A DNA stretch of 10,116 bases from a bacterium (GTDB taxonomy: Bacteria > Auribacterota > UBA3054 > B51-G9): assembly GCA_029933535.1 (NCBI GenBank), contig JAOZNZ010000079.1:1-10116 (forward strand), given 5' to 3'. The notes under the pieces are model-generated. The model had not been told where the DNA came from, did not search any database, and worked only from the letters and a program-made list of their open reading frames with translations. Within the stretch, counting starts at the first letter, position 1, and each line of letters begins with the position of its first letter. A program made the translations under genes and the position numbers. Shown piece by piece: positions 1 to 6,053 of this stretch.

Positions 1-63
1 GTGTTCGGTGTTCGGTGTTCGGTGTTCGGTGTTCGGTGTTCGGTGTTCGGTGTTTGGTGTTCG
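1..63. repeat. Heptamer tandem repeat (GTGTTCG)9
   Basis: Nine consecutive 7-bp units GTGTTCG run from the first base of the window. All are identical except the eighth, which is GTGTTTG. The array may continue beyond the left edge. It is followed at once by GGTGTCAG (64-71), a word that also follows the heptamer array at 5041-5068. Cyanobacterial heptameric STRR repeats are a known analogue in kind, but I see no evidence of shared ancestry. The array could be read as an ORF but has no coding character. Confidence 0.95.
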
Positions 64-82
64 GGTGTCAGATGTTAACTCC

Positions 83-165
83 CCATTACTCCATTACTCC
101 ATTTAGGACGCTGGGGACAGCGTCCCTCCAACTCCATTACTCCATTACTCCATTAACTATTAACT
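83..165. repeat. Octamer/heptamer repeats around a perfect hairpin
   Basis: CCATTACT occurs at 83-90 and 91-98 with a partial third copy to 103, and again at 134-141 and 142-149. ATTAACT follows at 152-158 and 159-165. Between the two octamer blocks, 106-113 (GGACGCTG) and 118-125 (CAGCGTCC) form a perfect 8-bp stem with loop GGGA. The right half of the array overlaps the 3' end of the minus-strand GH65 gene. No T-run follows the hairpin on either strand, so a classical intrinsic terminator is not supported. Confidence 0.9.
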
Positions 166-3043
166 TTTCCCCGTTTGACTCTATAGTCAAAGCCTCTCCT
201 TCAAGTAATTTATATTCAACTCCGGAATCATCAACTTTAACGTTGAATTTTCTCCCTTTATAAGCTATTTTAAAACTGTAACTTTTCCACGCCTTCGGAA
301 GAACAGGATTAAAAATTAATTTGCCCGGATAATCACGCATTCCGGCAAAACCGTTTACAATTGTCATCCAGCAACCACCAAGACAAGCCGAATGAACACC
401 ATCTTTAGTGTTGTTTTTAAAATCGTTAAGATCCATCAAAGCCGTCTGACGGAAAAAGTCGTACGCGTCATCGAAGAGCCCGATTTCACAGGCGATAATA
501 TTATGAATACACGGTGAAAGAGAAGATCCGTGATTAGTTTTAGGTTCGTAATAATCATAATTCGCTTTTTTAATTTCTTTTGAATATTTATTTCCGAGAA
601 TAAAAAGCATTAACAAAATGTCCGCCTGCTTAACAACCTGTAACCGCCAAAGGTTAAGCGGATGATAGTTATGCCTTATATCAGTATTCTTTGGAATGAG
701 ATCCATATCAACCGGATCCATATCCATAAAACAATCGTCCTGTGGGATAACATTATTTCCATCCGGTTGTTGGTGAAACATATTATCAGCCGCATTTTTC
801 CATTCTGTAATTTCATTTTCCGACAAATTAATTTTTTCTGAAAGTTTCGCAAGCAGTTCAGGCGCCTCTTTTTTCATGCGCTCGTGAAGCGAAGCAGCAT
901 AATCAAACATCCATTTTGCCATTTCATTTGTATAGGCGTTGTTATTAACACCGCAACCGTATTCATCAGGGCCGCAAACAACATTTATGCAGAATTTCCC
1001 GCCTTTATTTTCAGAGTAGCAACCTCTGTCAACCATAAACCTGCACATTTCAAAAATGATTTCAGCGCCTTTTGTAAGGATAAAATCGTCATCACCGATT
1101 AACCGGTCATACATTCCAATAGCAAATGCGATATCCGGAAGAAGGTGATATTCAGCTGTTGCTGCTTCATAAACATGCCCACATTCCTCGCCTTTTAGCG
1201 AATTCCAGGAAAACAAAGCGCCTTTGCCCTGCATTTGAATTGCTCGTTCACGCGCTTTGTCTAAAATACTGTATCTGTATTCAAGCAAACCGCGTACAGT
1301 TTCCGGCTGTGAATAAATAAAAGCCGGAATCATATACATTTCAGTATCCCAGAAAACATGACCGCAATACCCATCACCCGATAAACCGGTTGCGCTGATG
1401 CTTCTGTTTGGCATTTCAGGATTACTCTGCCGCAGATGGAACAGACTAAATCGCACTCCCTGCTGGTCCTGCAAATTGCCTTTGATTTGAATATCGGCGT
1501 CATTCCAATAATTTTCCCAGAACTTTTTTTGTTCTTCGAGCAATTTATCAAAGCCTGTTTTTTTCGCGGAAACAATTTCTTTTTCAACCAATTCTGTGAT
1601 TTCAGAAATTCCCCCTTTGAAGGGGCTTACATCCATTGTTGAAAATACAGAGAAGAATTTATCAAGAACTATCGACTCCCCTGCTTTAGTTTTTTCAGAA
1701 TATTCAAAAAGATCTAAGTCGTTTGTATTTCCTTCAAGAGAATATGTTTGAGCAAGAGCGACTTTATCATCCGACGTTTTTATTTCAATATTAATAATAT
1801 CAGCGCCGTTTTTCACCGCCATTCCGGTAATCTTTTTGTGATCTCCTGCTTTAACCTTGCTTATAATCTCTAAATTCAATTGGCTTGTCAGCTTTATTTC
1901 ACAATTTTCTTCCGGAGTTACTTCATACCGCAAAGCCGCAATATGCCGTTGAACCATAGAAACAAGCCGGGTGGTTTTTACGTTAATAACTTTTCCGGAT
2001 AATGTTTTCCATTTGAATTCACGTTCAACAATCCCCTGCTTCATATTCAAGGTTCTTTTATGTTCAAGAATTTCTGAAGAGTTAATGCTGAATGTTTCTC
2101 CGTCAACTGTTAAATCAATTTTTGTCCAGTCGCAAATATTTAAAATAGCGTGATGCGTTTCCGGGTATCCCGGCAGTTTCCAAAGATGATTATATGGTTC
2201 ATAACCACAAATACCATTAACAAGTGTGGCGGGATATTCGTCATAACCTGCATCAGTTTCTTCAAACGAGCCGCGAACACCGAAGATTCCGTTTGAGAGA
2301 GCAAAAACAGATTCCCAAAAAGGAAATCTGTTTTTCTTAATTTCGGTTTCAGTAATATTCCACGGCTCTTCAATAATTTTTTTTACACGACCTGCGTCAA
2401 GCAAAGCACAAATATCTATTTCGCTGTAATCAGTAATGTGTTCATGAGCGTTAGGCAAAAGCTTCGGAGTTCCCACACCTATGCATTTCATTTTCGCAGC
2501 ATGAGCTGCTTCAACACCCGATTCGGCATCTTCAAAAACGATACAATGAGCAGGATGCATATTTAAAAGTTTTGCTCCTTTGAGAAAGATTTCCGGAGCG
2601 GGTTTCGGATTTTCAATATCGTTACCGCCTACTACAGCATCAAAATATTTTGTTAAGTCAAGGGCATCCAAAACTGTCATCGCGTTTTTACTCGAAGAAC
2701 AAATTGAAAGCCTTACGCCTTCTGTTCTAAGCTTTTCAAGAAGATCAATAATTCCCGGATAGAGATCATCGTCATTAATTTGCTTGATTAATTCTTTGTA
2801 ATATTCGTTTTTAATGTTCGCAAGTTTTTCTTTTTCTTCTTCCGGCAAGTCTATATTATTGTGATCAAGAATAACCTGCAAAGAAGCCAAGCGTGGAATT
2901 CCTCTGCACGAGTGATTAATTTTCTCGTTAAAATCCCATCCATTTTCATCCGCGAGTTTTTTCCATCCGAGATAATGGTATTTATCGGTAAAAACCACTA
3001 CGCCGTCAAGGTCAAATAATACTGCTCTAATTTGATGTTTCAT
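137..3043 (-). CDS. Beta-phosphoglucomutase / GH65 disaccharide phosphorylase fusion
   Basis: The 968-residue protein has two enzyme parts. Residues 1 to about 215 are a HAD hydrolase of the beta-phosphoglucomutase type. They show nucleophile D11 and acid/base D13 in FDLDG, T19 and H23, cap residues R47 and R51, S116-S118-K119-N120, K147 in NPKPAP, and E171-D172. Each matches a catalytic position known from Lactococcus lactis beta-PGM. Residues about 225-960 are glycoside hydrolase family 65, with FWDTEMY (564-570), the putative general acid E694 in GPDEY (691-695), KQAD (805-808) and the phosphate-site-like HGSS (838-841). The GH65 half should phosphorolyse an alpha-glucoside such as maltose, trehalose, kojibiose or nigerose to beta-glucose 1-phosphate. 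The HAD half should convert this to glucose 6-phosphate. The substrate cannot be read from sequence. No signal peptide is seen, so it should be cytosolic. The ATG at 3043 lacks an obvious Shine-Dalgarno but places FDLDG at the usual distance. The last codons (LIVNGVME) and the stop lie in tandem repeat DNA. Confidence 0.95.
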   Translation of the reverse strand: MKHQIRAVLFDLDGVVVFTDKYHYLGWKKLADENGWDFNEKINHSCRGIPRLASLQVILDHNNIDLPEEEKEKLANIKNEYYKELIKQINDDDLYPGIIDLLEKLRTEGVRLSICSSSKNAMTVLDALDLTKYFDAVVGGNDIENPKPAPEIFLKGAKLLNMHPAHCIVFEDAESGVEAAHAAKMKCIGVGTPKLLPNAHEHITDYSEIDICALLDAGRVKKIIEEPWNITETEIKKNRFPFWESVFALSNGIFGVRGSFEETDAGYDEYPATLVNGICGYEPYNHLWKLPGYPETHHAILNICDWTKIDLTVDGETFSINSSEILEHKRTLNMKQGIVEREFKWKTLSGKVINVKTTRLVSMVQRHIAALRYEVTPEENCEIKLTSQLNLEIISKVKAGDHKKITGMAVKNGADIINIEIKTSDDKVALAQTYSLEGNTNDLDLFEYSEKTKAGESIVLDKFFSVFSTMDVSPFKGGISEITELVEKEIVSAKKTGFDKLLEEQKKFWENYWNDADIQIKGNLQDQQGVRFSLFHLRQSNPEMPNRSISATGLSGDGYCGHVFWDTEMYMIPAFIYSQPETVRGLLEYRYSILDKARERAIQMQGKGALFSWNSLKGEECGHVYEAATAEYHLLPDIAFAIGMYDRLIGDDDFILTKGAEIIFEMCRFMVDRGCYSENKGGKFCINVVCGPDEYGCGVNNNAYTNEMAKWMFDYAASLHERMKKEAPELLAKLSEKINLSENEITEWKNAADNMFHQQPDGNNVIPQDDCFMDMDPVDMDLIPKNTDIRHNYHPLNLWRLQVVKQADILLMLFILGNKYSKEIKKANYDYYEPKTNHGSSLSPCIHNIIACEIGLFDDAYDFFRQTALMDLNDFKNNTKDGVHSACLGGCWMTIVNGFAGMRDYPGKLIFNPVLPKAWKSYSFKIAYKGRKFNVKVDDSGVEYKLLEGEALTIESNGEKLIVNGVME

Positions 3044-3069
3044 ATTTTTTTTAAGTCGTTAGTTATTAA

Positions 3070-3096
3070 ATTATATTATTTTTTCACACTTGTCCA
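3070..3096 (-). promoter_or_regulatory. Possible promoter for the fusion gene
   Basis: On the minus strand there is a perfect -10 TATAAT (3070-3075) and a -35-like TGGACA (3091-3096, 5 of 6 matches to TTGACA). The spacer is only 15 bp, shorter than the usual 17, so the pairing is doubtful. The start codon lies 26 bp downstream of the -10. The -35 word lies just outside the REP-like element that begins at 3105 and shares the word TGTCCAAA (plus strand) with its tail. Confidence 0.35.
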
Positions 3097-3104
3097 AAAT
3101 AAGA

Positions 3105-3179
3105 AATATCAGCCCACGATTTCGCAAAGCGCCCAGCGTATGCCTGGGTAGTCGTGGGACTGGAGTTTGGACATTTTTT
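3105..3179 (+). repeat. REP-like element, left copy (hairpin plus conserved tail)
   Basis: It begins AATATCA. A stem CCCACGA (3113-3119) / TCGTGGG (3152-3158) follows, enclosing a nested hairpin CCCAG (3132-3136) / CTGGG (3144-3148). It ends with the tail TGGAGTTTGGACATTTTTT (3161-3179). The same order of parts appears inverted at 3427-3475. The stem bases differ in a compensated way: CACG/CGTG here, CATG/CATG there. A hairpin with a conserved tail is the style of REP sequences mobilised by REP-associated IS200-like (TnpA-REP) transposases. None is encoded in this window. Confidence 0.8.
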
Positions 3180-3180
3180 T

Positions 3181-3372
3181 ATCCCAACGGGATTAATTAT
3201 GAAAGCCCGGGGCATCGCCCCGGGAAAAAATAATAAATAGAACCAGAACCCTGAAAGGGTTCATTAATACTGGTGGAACTATAGATATAATCTATCCCTA
3301 CAGGATAGGATTCTGGTTTTTTTGTTGCCCGGCACGGTGTGCCGGGCTATCATAATTTATCCTTTCAGGATA
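3181..3372. repeat. Array of six small hairpins between the REP-like copies
   Basis: Six separate perfect palindromes lie in 192 bp: 3181-3193 (ATCCC/GGGAT), 3206-3224 (CCCGGGGC/GCCCCGGG, loop ATC), 3246-3262 (GAACCCT/AGGGTTC), 3292-3308 (CTATCC/GGATAG), 3327-3347 (a 9-bp stem GCCCGGCAC/GTGCCGGGC, loop GGT) and 3358-3372 (TATCC/GGATA). AACCAGAA (3241-3248) also pairs with TTCTGGTT (3311-3318), nesting two of them in a larger stem. The sequences differ but share one design of 5-9 bp stems and 3-5 nt loops. No ORF is present here. Confidence 0.85.
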
Positions 3373-3426
3373 CTATGTACTTAAATTACGTCTTGCGCCA
3401 AATGTATTCTACATAAAATATCGAAT

Positions 3427-3475
3427 AAAAAATGTCCAAACTCCAACCCCATGACTAAAGTCATGGGTTGATATT
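3427..3475 (-). repeat. REP-like element, right copy (inverted)
   Basis: Read on the minus strand it starts AATATCAA, forms the hairpin CCATGAC/GTCATGG around TTTA, and ends in the same 19-bp tail as the left copy. The tail is perfect, at 3427-3445 against 3161-3179. Together the copies make a REPIN/BIME-like unit of 371 bp (3105-3475) with tails facing inward. It lies just downstream of the ROK-like gene, so its hairpin could also act on the 3' end of that transcript. The T-run comes about 17 nt after the stem, too far for a standard terminator. Confidence 0.8.
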
Positions 3476-3535
3476 AAAAAACAAAAAAACGCTACTAAAA
3501 CCACCTTGAAACCTTATTCTTTTTTCAAAATAATA

Positions 3536-4930
3536 TCATTTTTGAATTTCAGGCAAACTGGCTGCAGCAACAGCTTGTCCGTGACGTTTATTTTTTTCAT
3601 CCGGTGTTCTGAATTTTATTTTTTCAGCTAATTCCGGAAATTCAAGTTCCAAAACTTTTTCGGCAGTAGATAAAATTAAATCACCACCTTTACCGGAAGT
3701 TACACGTCCAAGAATCAACAGATTTTTTATCTCATAAAATTCCGCATAATGCGCGATAGTATAAGCAAAATAAGTTCCGATAGTTTCGTAAATTTTAACA
3801 GCCCTGTCATCTCCTTCAGCCATTAATTTTTGAATTTCAACTAAGCGTTCGGGGAAAGGCATTTTTTCATCAAATTCAATCCCCGCAAAAGGTGATAGTC
3901 TTGCTACAGCCTGTTGAGAAAAATATTGAACCCCGCAACCAATATCACCTGACCATTCATCTATAGGAGCATCATCTCTGTAATCGACAGGAGCAAAAGC
4001 CAGTTCATTTAACCAATCAGTAATATTGCCGTCAGGATTAACATAACCTACAGCCAGACTTGTCCCCATAGATATTCCCAAAACCGCACTGTCGTTTAAT
4101 TCCATCGCGCCGGCCAAAGCAGTAACTTCGCCATCATTAACTAATACAAAAGGAATGTCATTCCATTCTTTTTGAATATCCAAAAATATGTTAACGACTT
4201 TATTTTCAAAATCTTCTTCGGAGACTCCACGAAAAAGCGATGCTACACGAACCTTGTTATCAACATACACACCAGCCGAACTGCCGCCAATAGCATCAAC
4301 ACGCGGCAATTTTTCCGCGGCTCTTTTTAAAGTATCCATAATTTCCTTTTTATGCCATTCCGGATTTTTCTGAAAATAAGGATCCCATTCTATTTCTTCT
4401 GTATAAACAACTTTACCATCAATAACTGCCGAACATTTTCTGTCAGAGCCTCCTAAATCAAAACCGATTCTACAGCCGTCAAGATTTCCACCGAGTTTTA
4501 CGGACATTTCTTCAGATAGCGGAGCATTTTGCAGTTCGCAAAAATCTACAGTGAACTCTTTCCCATAGACTTTACGTCCCATAATGTCGTTATCAAAAGA
4601 TCTTTTCCCGTATTTGGAATATATTTCAGCAATTTGTTTCGCGATATTTTTATTTCCGGCAATAGTAACTTTATAGCCGCCTTTCATCCAAAGTAAAAAT
4701 TTCACTAAACGTTCAACATATTTTATATTCAAATTGTCTTGATCATTTTTTAAAATATCAGTTGAATACGTTGATATTGTTCCGTTTGTACGTTCAAGAA
4801 TAATAACGATTTTCTCGCCGCCTTCCTGAGCCGTTTTTTTTCTAAATTCTTTATTCCAAAGCACAGCCGGAATAAATTCCGGATCAAGAACCGGTTTTAC
4901 TTTTAAGTTAACGTTTATTTTTTTTGACAT
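3536..4930 (-). CDS. ROK-like sugar kinase, divergent, with N-terminal extension
   Basis: The 464-residue protein has an ASKHA/ROK fold in its C-terminal two thirds. It shows the phosphate-1 loop IGFDLGGSDRK (155-165), the probable catalytic base D266 in NDG (265-267), the phosphate-2 loop LGISMGTSLAVGY (284-296) and a late LLILGRVTSG segment (404-413). ROK kinases phosphorylate glucose, N-acetylmannosamine, fructose and similar sugars. The acceptor here is unknown, and glucose is only suggested by the neighbours. It is unusual in three ways. About 150 residues precede the phosphate-1 loop, against a few in the usual ~300-residue enzymes. The ExGH sugar/zinc motif appears as NELAF (308-312), with Phe in place of His. 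The CxCGxxGC zinc cluster is absent, with only GCG at 331-333. It has no DNA-binding HTH that I can see, so a repressor role is unlikely. An AAAGGG (4935-4940) lies 4 nt before the ATG and supports this start. Confidence 0.85.
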   Translation of the reverse strand: MSKKINVNLKVKPVLDPEFIPAVLWNKEFRKKTAQEGGEKIVIILERTNGTISTYSTDILKNDQDNLNIKYVERLVKFLLWMKGGYKVTIAGNKNIAKQIAEIYSKYGKRSFDNDIMGRKVYGKEFTVDFCELQNAPLSEEMSVKLGGNLDGCRIGFDLGGSDRKCSAVIDGKVVYTEEIEWDPYFQKNPEWHKKEIMDTLKRAAEKLPRVDAIGGSSAGVYVDNKVRVASLFRGVSEEDFENKVVNIFLDIQKEWNDIPFVLVNDGEVTALAGAMELNDSAVLGISMGTSLAVGYVNPDGNITDWLNELAFAPVDYRDDAPIDEWSGDIGCGVQYFSQQAVARLSPFAGIEFDEKMPFPERLVEIQKLMAEGDDRAVKIYETIGTYFAYTIAHYAEFYEIKNLLILGRVTSGKGGDLILSTAEKVLELEFPELAEKIKFRTPDEKNKRHGQAVAAASLPEIQK

Positions 4931-4946
4931 TTTTCCCTTTGTTGAT

Positions 4947-4975
4947 ATTATATTCTCACTACTTTAAAAATTGAA
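4947..4975 (-). promoter_or_regulatory. Possible promoter for the ROK-like gene
   Basis: On the minus strand there is a perfect -10 TATAAT (4947-4952) with a weak -35 TTCAAT (4970-4975, 3 of 6 matches) at a 17-bp spacer. The start codon is 16 bp downstream of the -10, giving a very short leader that still contains the AAAGGG ribosome site. The -10 is convincing; the -35 is not. Confidence 0.4.
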
Positions 4976-5000
4976 TTTGTGCCGGATATTGTATCAAATA

Positions 5001-5022
5001 AGGACGTTGAAGACAACGTCCT
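5001..5022. repeat. Perfect 9-bp hairpin, GGACG family
   Basis: AGGACGTTG (5001-5009) pairs with CAACGTCCT (5014-5022) around loop AAGA. It has the same build as the hairpin at 106-125: GGACG, a variable base, TG, a 4-nt loop ending GA, then the complement. The one variable stem pair is T/A here and C/G there. The two are therefore related copies with a compensated change. Confidence 0.85.
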
Positions 5023-5040
5023 TACAGGAAAACAAAGAAA

Positions 5041-5084
5041 TCGTTATTCGTTATTCGTTAATCGTTATCAGGTGTCAGGTGTCA
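5041..5084. repeat. Heptamer tandem repeats (TCGTTAT)4 and (GGTGTCA)2
   Basis: TCGTTAT occurs at 5041-5047, 5048-5054, 5055-5061 (as TCGTTAA) and 5062-5068. GGTGTCA follows at 5071-5077 and 5078-5084. The word GGTGTCAG also follows the heptamer array at the left edge (64-71), tying this locus to that one. Confidence 0.9.
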
Positions 5085-5101
5085 GCAATCCATTAATTTT
5101 A

Positions 5102-5145
5102 CCACGCGTTTGGCGTGGCCAATAATCTATAAGCTGGAAGCTTAT
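5102..5145. repeat. Two adjacent hairpins downstream of the lactamase-fold gene
   Basis: CCACGC (5102-5107) pairs with GCGTGG (5113-5118) around GTTTG. ATAAGC (5129-5134) pairs with GCTTAT (5140-5145) around TGGAA. For minus-strand transcripts leaving the gene that ends at 5193, they could slow 3' decay or end transcription. Neither is followed by a clean T-run in that direction. Confidence 0.7.
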
Positions 5146-5156
5146 GCTACTCTTCC

Positions 5157-5191
5157 ATTAACTATTAACTATTAACTATTAACTATTAACT
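5157..5191. repeat. Heptamer tandem repeat (ATTAACT)5
   Basis: Five exact ATTAACT units end one base before the stop codon of the minus-strand gene at 5193. The same unit occurs twice at 152-165, inside the 3' end of the GH65 gene and in the same orientation relative to that gene. Confidence 0.95.
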
Positions 5192-5192
5192 G

Positions 5193-6014
5193 TTATTTTA
5201 TTTCTATAATTCCAAATGCGGAAACAAAATTCTTTTTGACTTTCAATTCTTTCATCCATTGCCGCACTTCTAAAGTAAGCCACGGTCCAGAACCTTCCCC
5301 TCCCCCATTATCATTATTCCACAGCCAGAGCGGAGTTGGCCATAAACAATATTCAGGTTGAACAACTTCATAAAAATTTTTGTTAACACCATTCTGACCA
5401 TGATGCGCCATTTGAACATAATCGGCTTTCAATTTTTTGTGATCTATAATTTCCAATAATTTGTCACCGGCTTCTGAGCCAAGATCAGCGAGGAACAAAA
5501 TTGATTTAATTTCATCGGAAATTTTTATCACAATACTGGAATTATTTATCGCGTTGAATGTTATCTCAAGATTTACATTTGAAAGAATTTCTATGTGAAT
5601 TCCGTCAACGTCAAAAATATCACCATAATTAATATCGATATATTTTCTGCCCGACTTTTTTAATGCCGTATTAAATTCCTGAATAGCGTCAGCATAGATT
5701 GCTTCATATTTCTTAATCCATTCCAAAGGCGGAAATGAAGCATATATTTTATTGATTTTTAACTCCCCCTGATTTAATAAAATCCATGTCAGCGCGTCAA
5801 TATGATCTAAATGAGGATGAGTTAAGAACCAACTGTCAACATGATTCCCGTGACTTGCAAGAAAATTTTTCAGGTAAATACCATCACATGTCATACCACC
5901 GTCAATAACTATAATCTTGCCGGTCGCGGATTTAATGACATAACTTGACATTTGTGACGATCCCTGCGAAGGTAATTGCCAAAGTGTAAAACTTTTTTTC
6001 ATATTTTTTTGCAT
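5193..6014 (-). CDS. Metallo-beta-lactamase-fold hydrolase, ComEC-C-terminal-like
   Basis: The 273-residue protein has a metallo-beta-lactamase fold of the type found at the C-terminus of ComEC/Rec2. It shows IDGG (37-40), the metal motif HPHLDH (66-71), NNSSIVIKI (157-165), D177 in LFLADLG and the HHG motif (204-206). No signal peptide or membrane helix is visible, so this is a stand-alone soluble version and not a DNA-uptake channel. Its substrate is unknown; relatives include nucleases and phosphodiesterases. A tract with three glycines in a row (237-239) near the C-terminus is atypical. It starts 39 bp after the sulfatase stop on the same strand and has no complete promoter of its own, so the two are probably cotranscribed. 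The second Met (residue 5) is an alternative start, and neither has a Shine-Dalgarno site. Low G+C (28% in one counted line) contrasts with the sulfatase. Confidence 0.85.
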   Translation of the reverse strand: MQKNMKKSFTLWQLPSQGSSQMSSYVIKSATGKIIVIDGGMTCDGIYLKNFLASHGNHVDSWFLTHPHLDHIDALTWILLNQGELKINKIYASFPPLEWIKKYEAIYADAIQEFNTALKKSGRKYIDINYGDIFDVDGIHIEILSNVNLEITFNAINNSSIVIKISDEIKSILFLADLGSEAGDKLLEIIDHKKLKADYVQMAHHGQNGVNKNFYEVVQPEYCLWPTPLWLWNNDNGGGEGSGPWLTLEVRQWMKELKVKKNFVSAFGIIEIK

Positions 6015-6053
6015 GGTGAAATTATATTTTCCATCACGTTTAAATGCATCTTT

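Noticed and set aside
106..125. Intrinsic terminator for the GH65 gene
   Set aside because: The stem is perfect, but no T-run follows on the minus strand, where the transcript would end. Kept only as a hairpin repeat.
1..165. Possible CRISPR array
   Set aside because: The units are 7-8 bp and contiguous with no unique spacers, unlike CRISPR repeats of about 23-47 bp with spacers.
15..263. Plus-strand ORF of 82 codons across the left repeats
   Set aside because: It is built from tandem repeats and low-complexity DNA and overlaps the 3' end of the GH65 gene. Its peptide only reflects the repeat units.
3536..4930. ROK-family transcriptional repressor (NagC/XylR type)
   Set aside because: The N-terminal extension shows no recognisable helix-turn-helix, while the ATP loops and catalytic Asp of a kinase are present.
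5193..6014. ComEC DNA-uptake protein
   Set aside because: Only the soluble lactamase-like domain is present. There are no membrane helices or N-terminal competence domain in 273 residues.
6021..6026. TATAAT on the minus strand just before the lactamase-fold gene as its own promoter
   Set aside because: At a 17-bp spacing the -35 position reads ATGCAT, not a match, and the gap to the upstream gene is only 39 bp. Cotranscription is the simpler reading.
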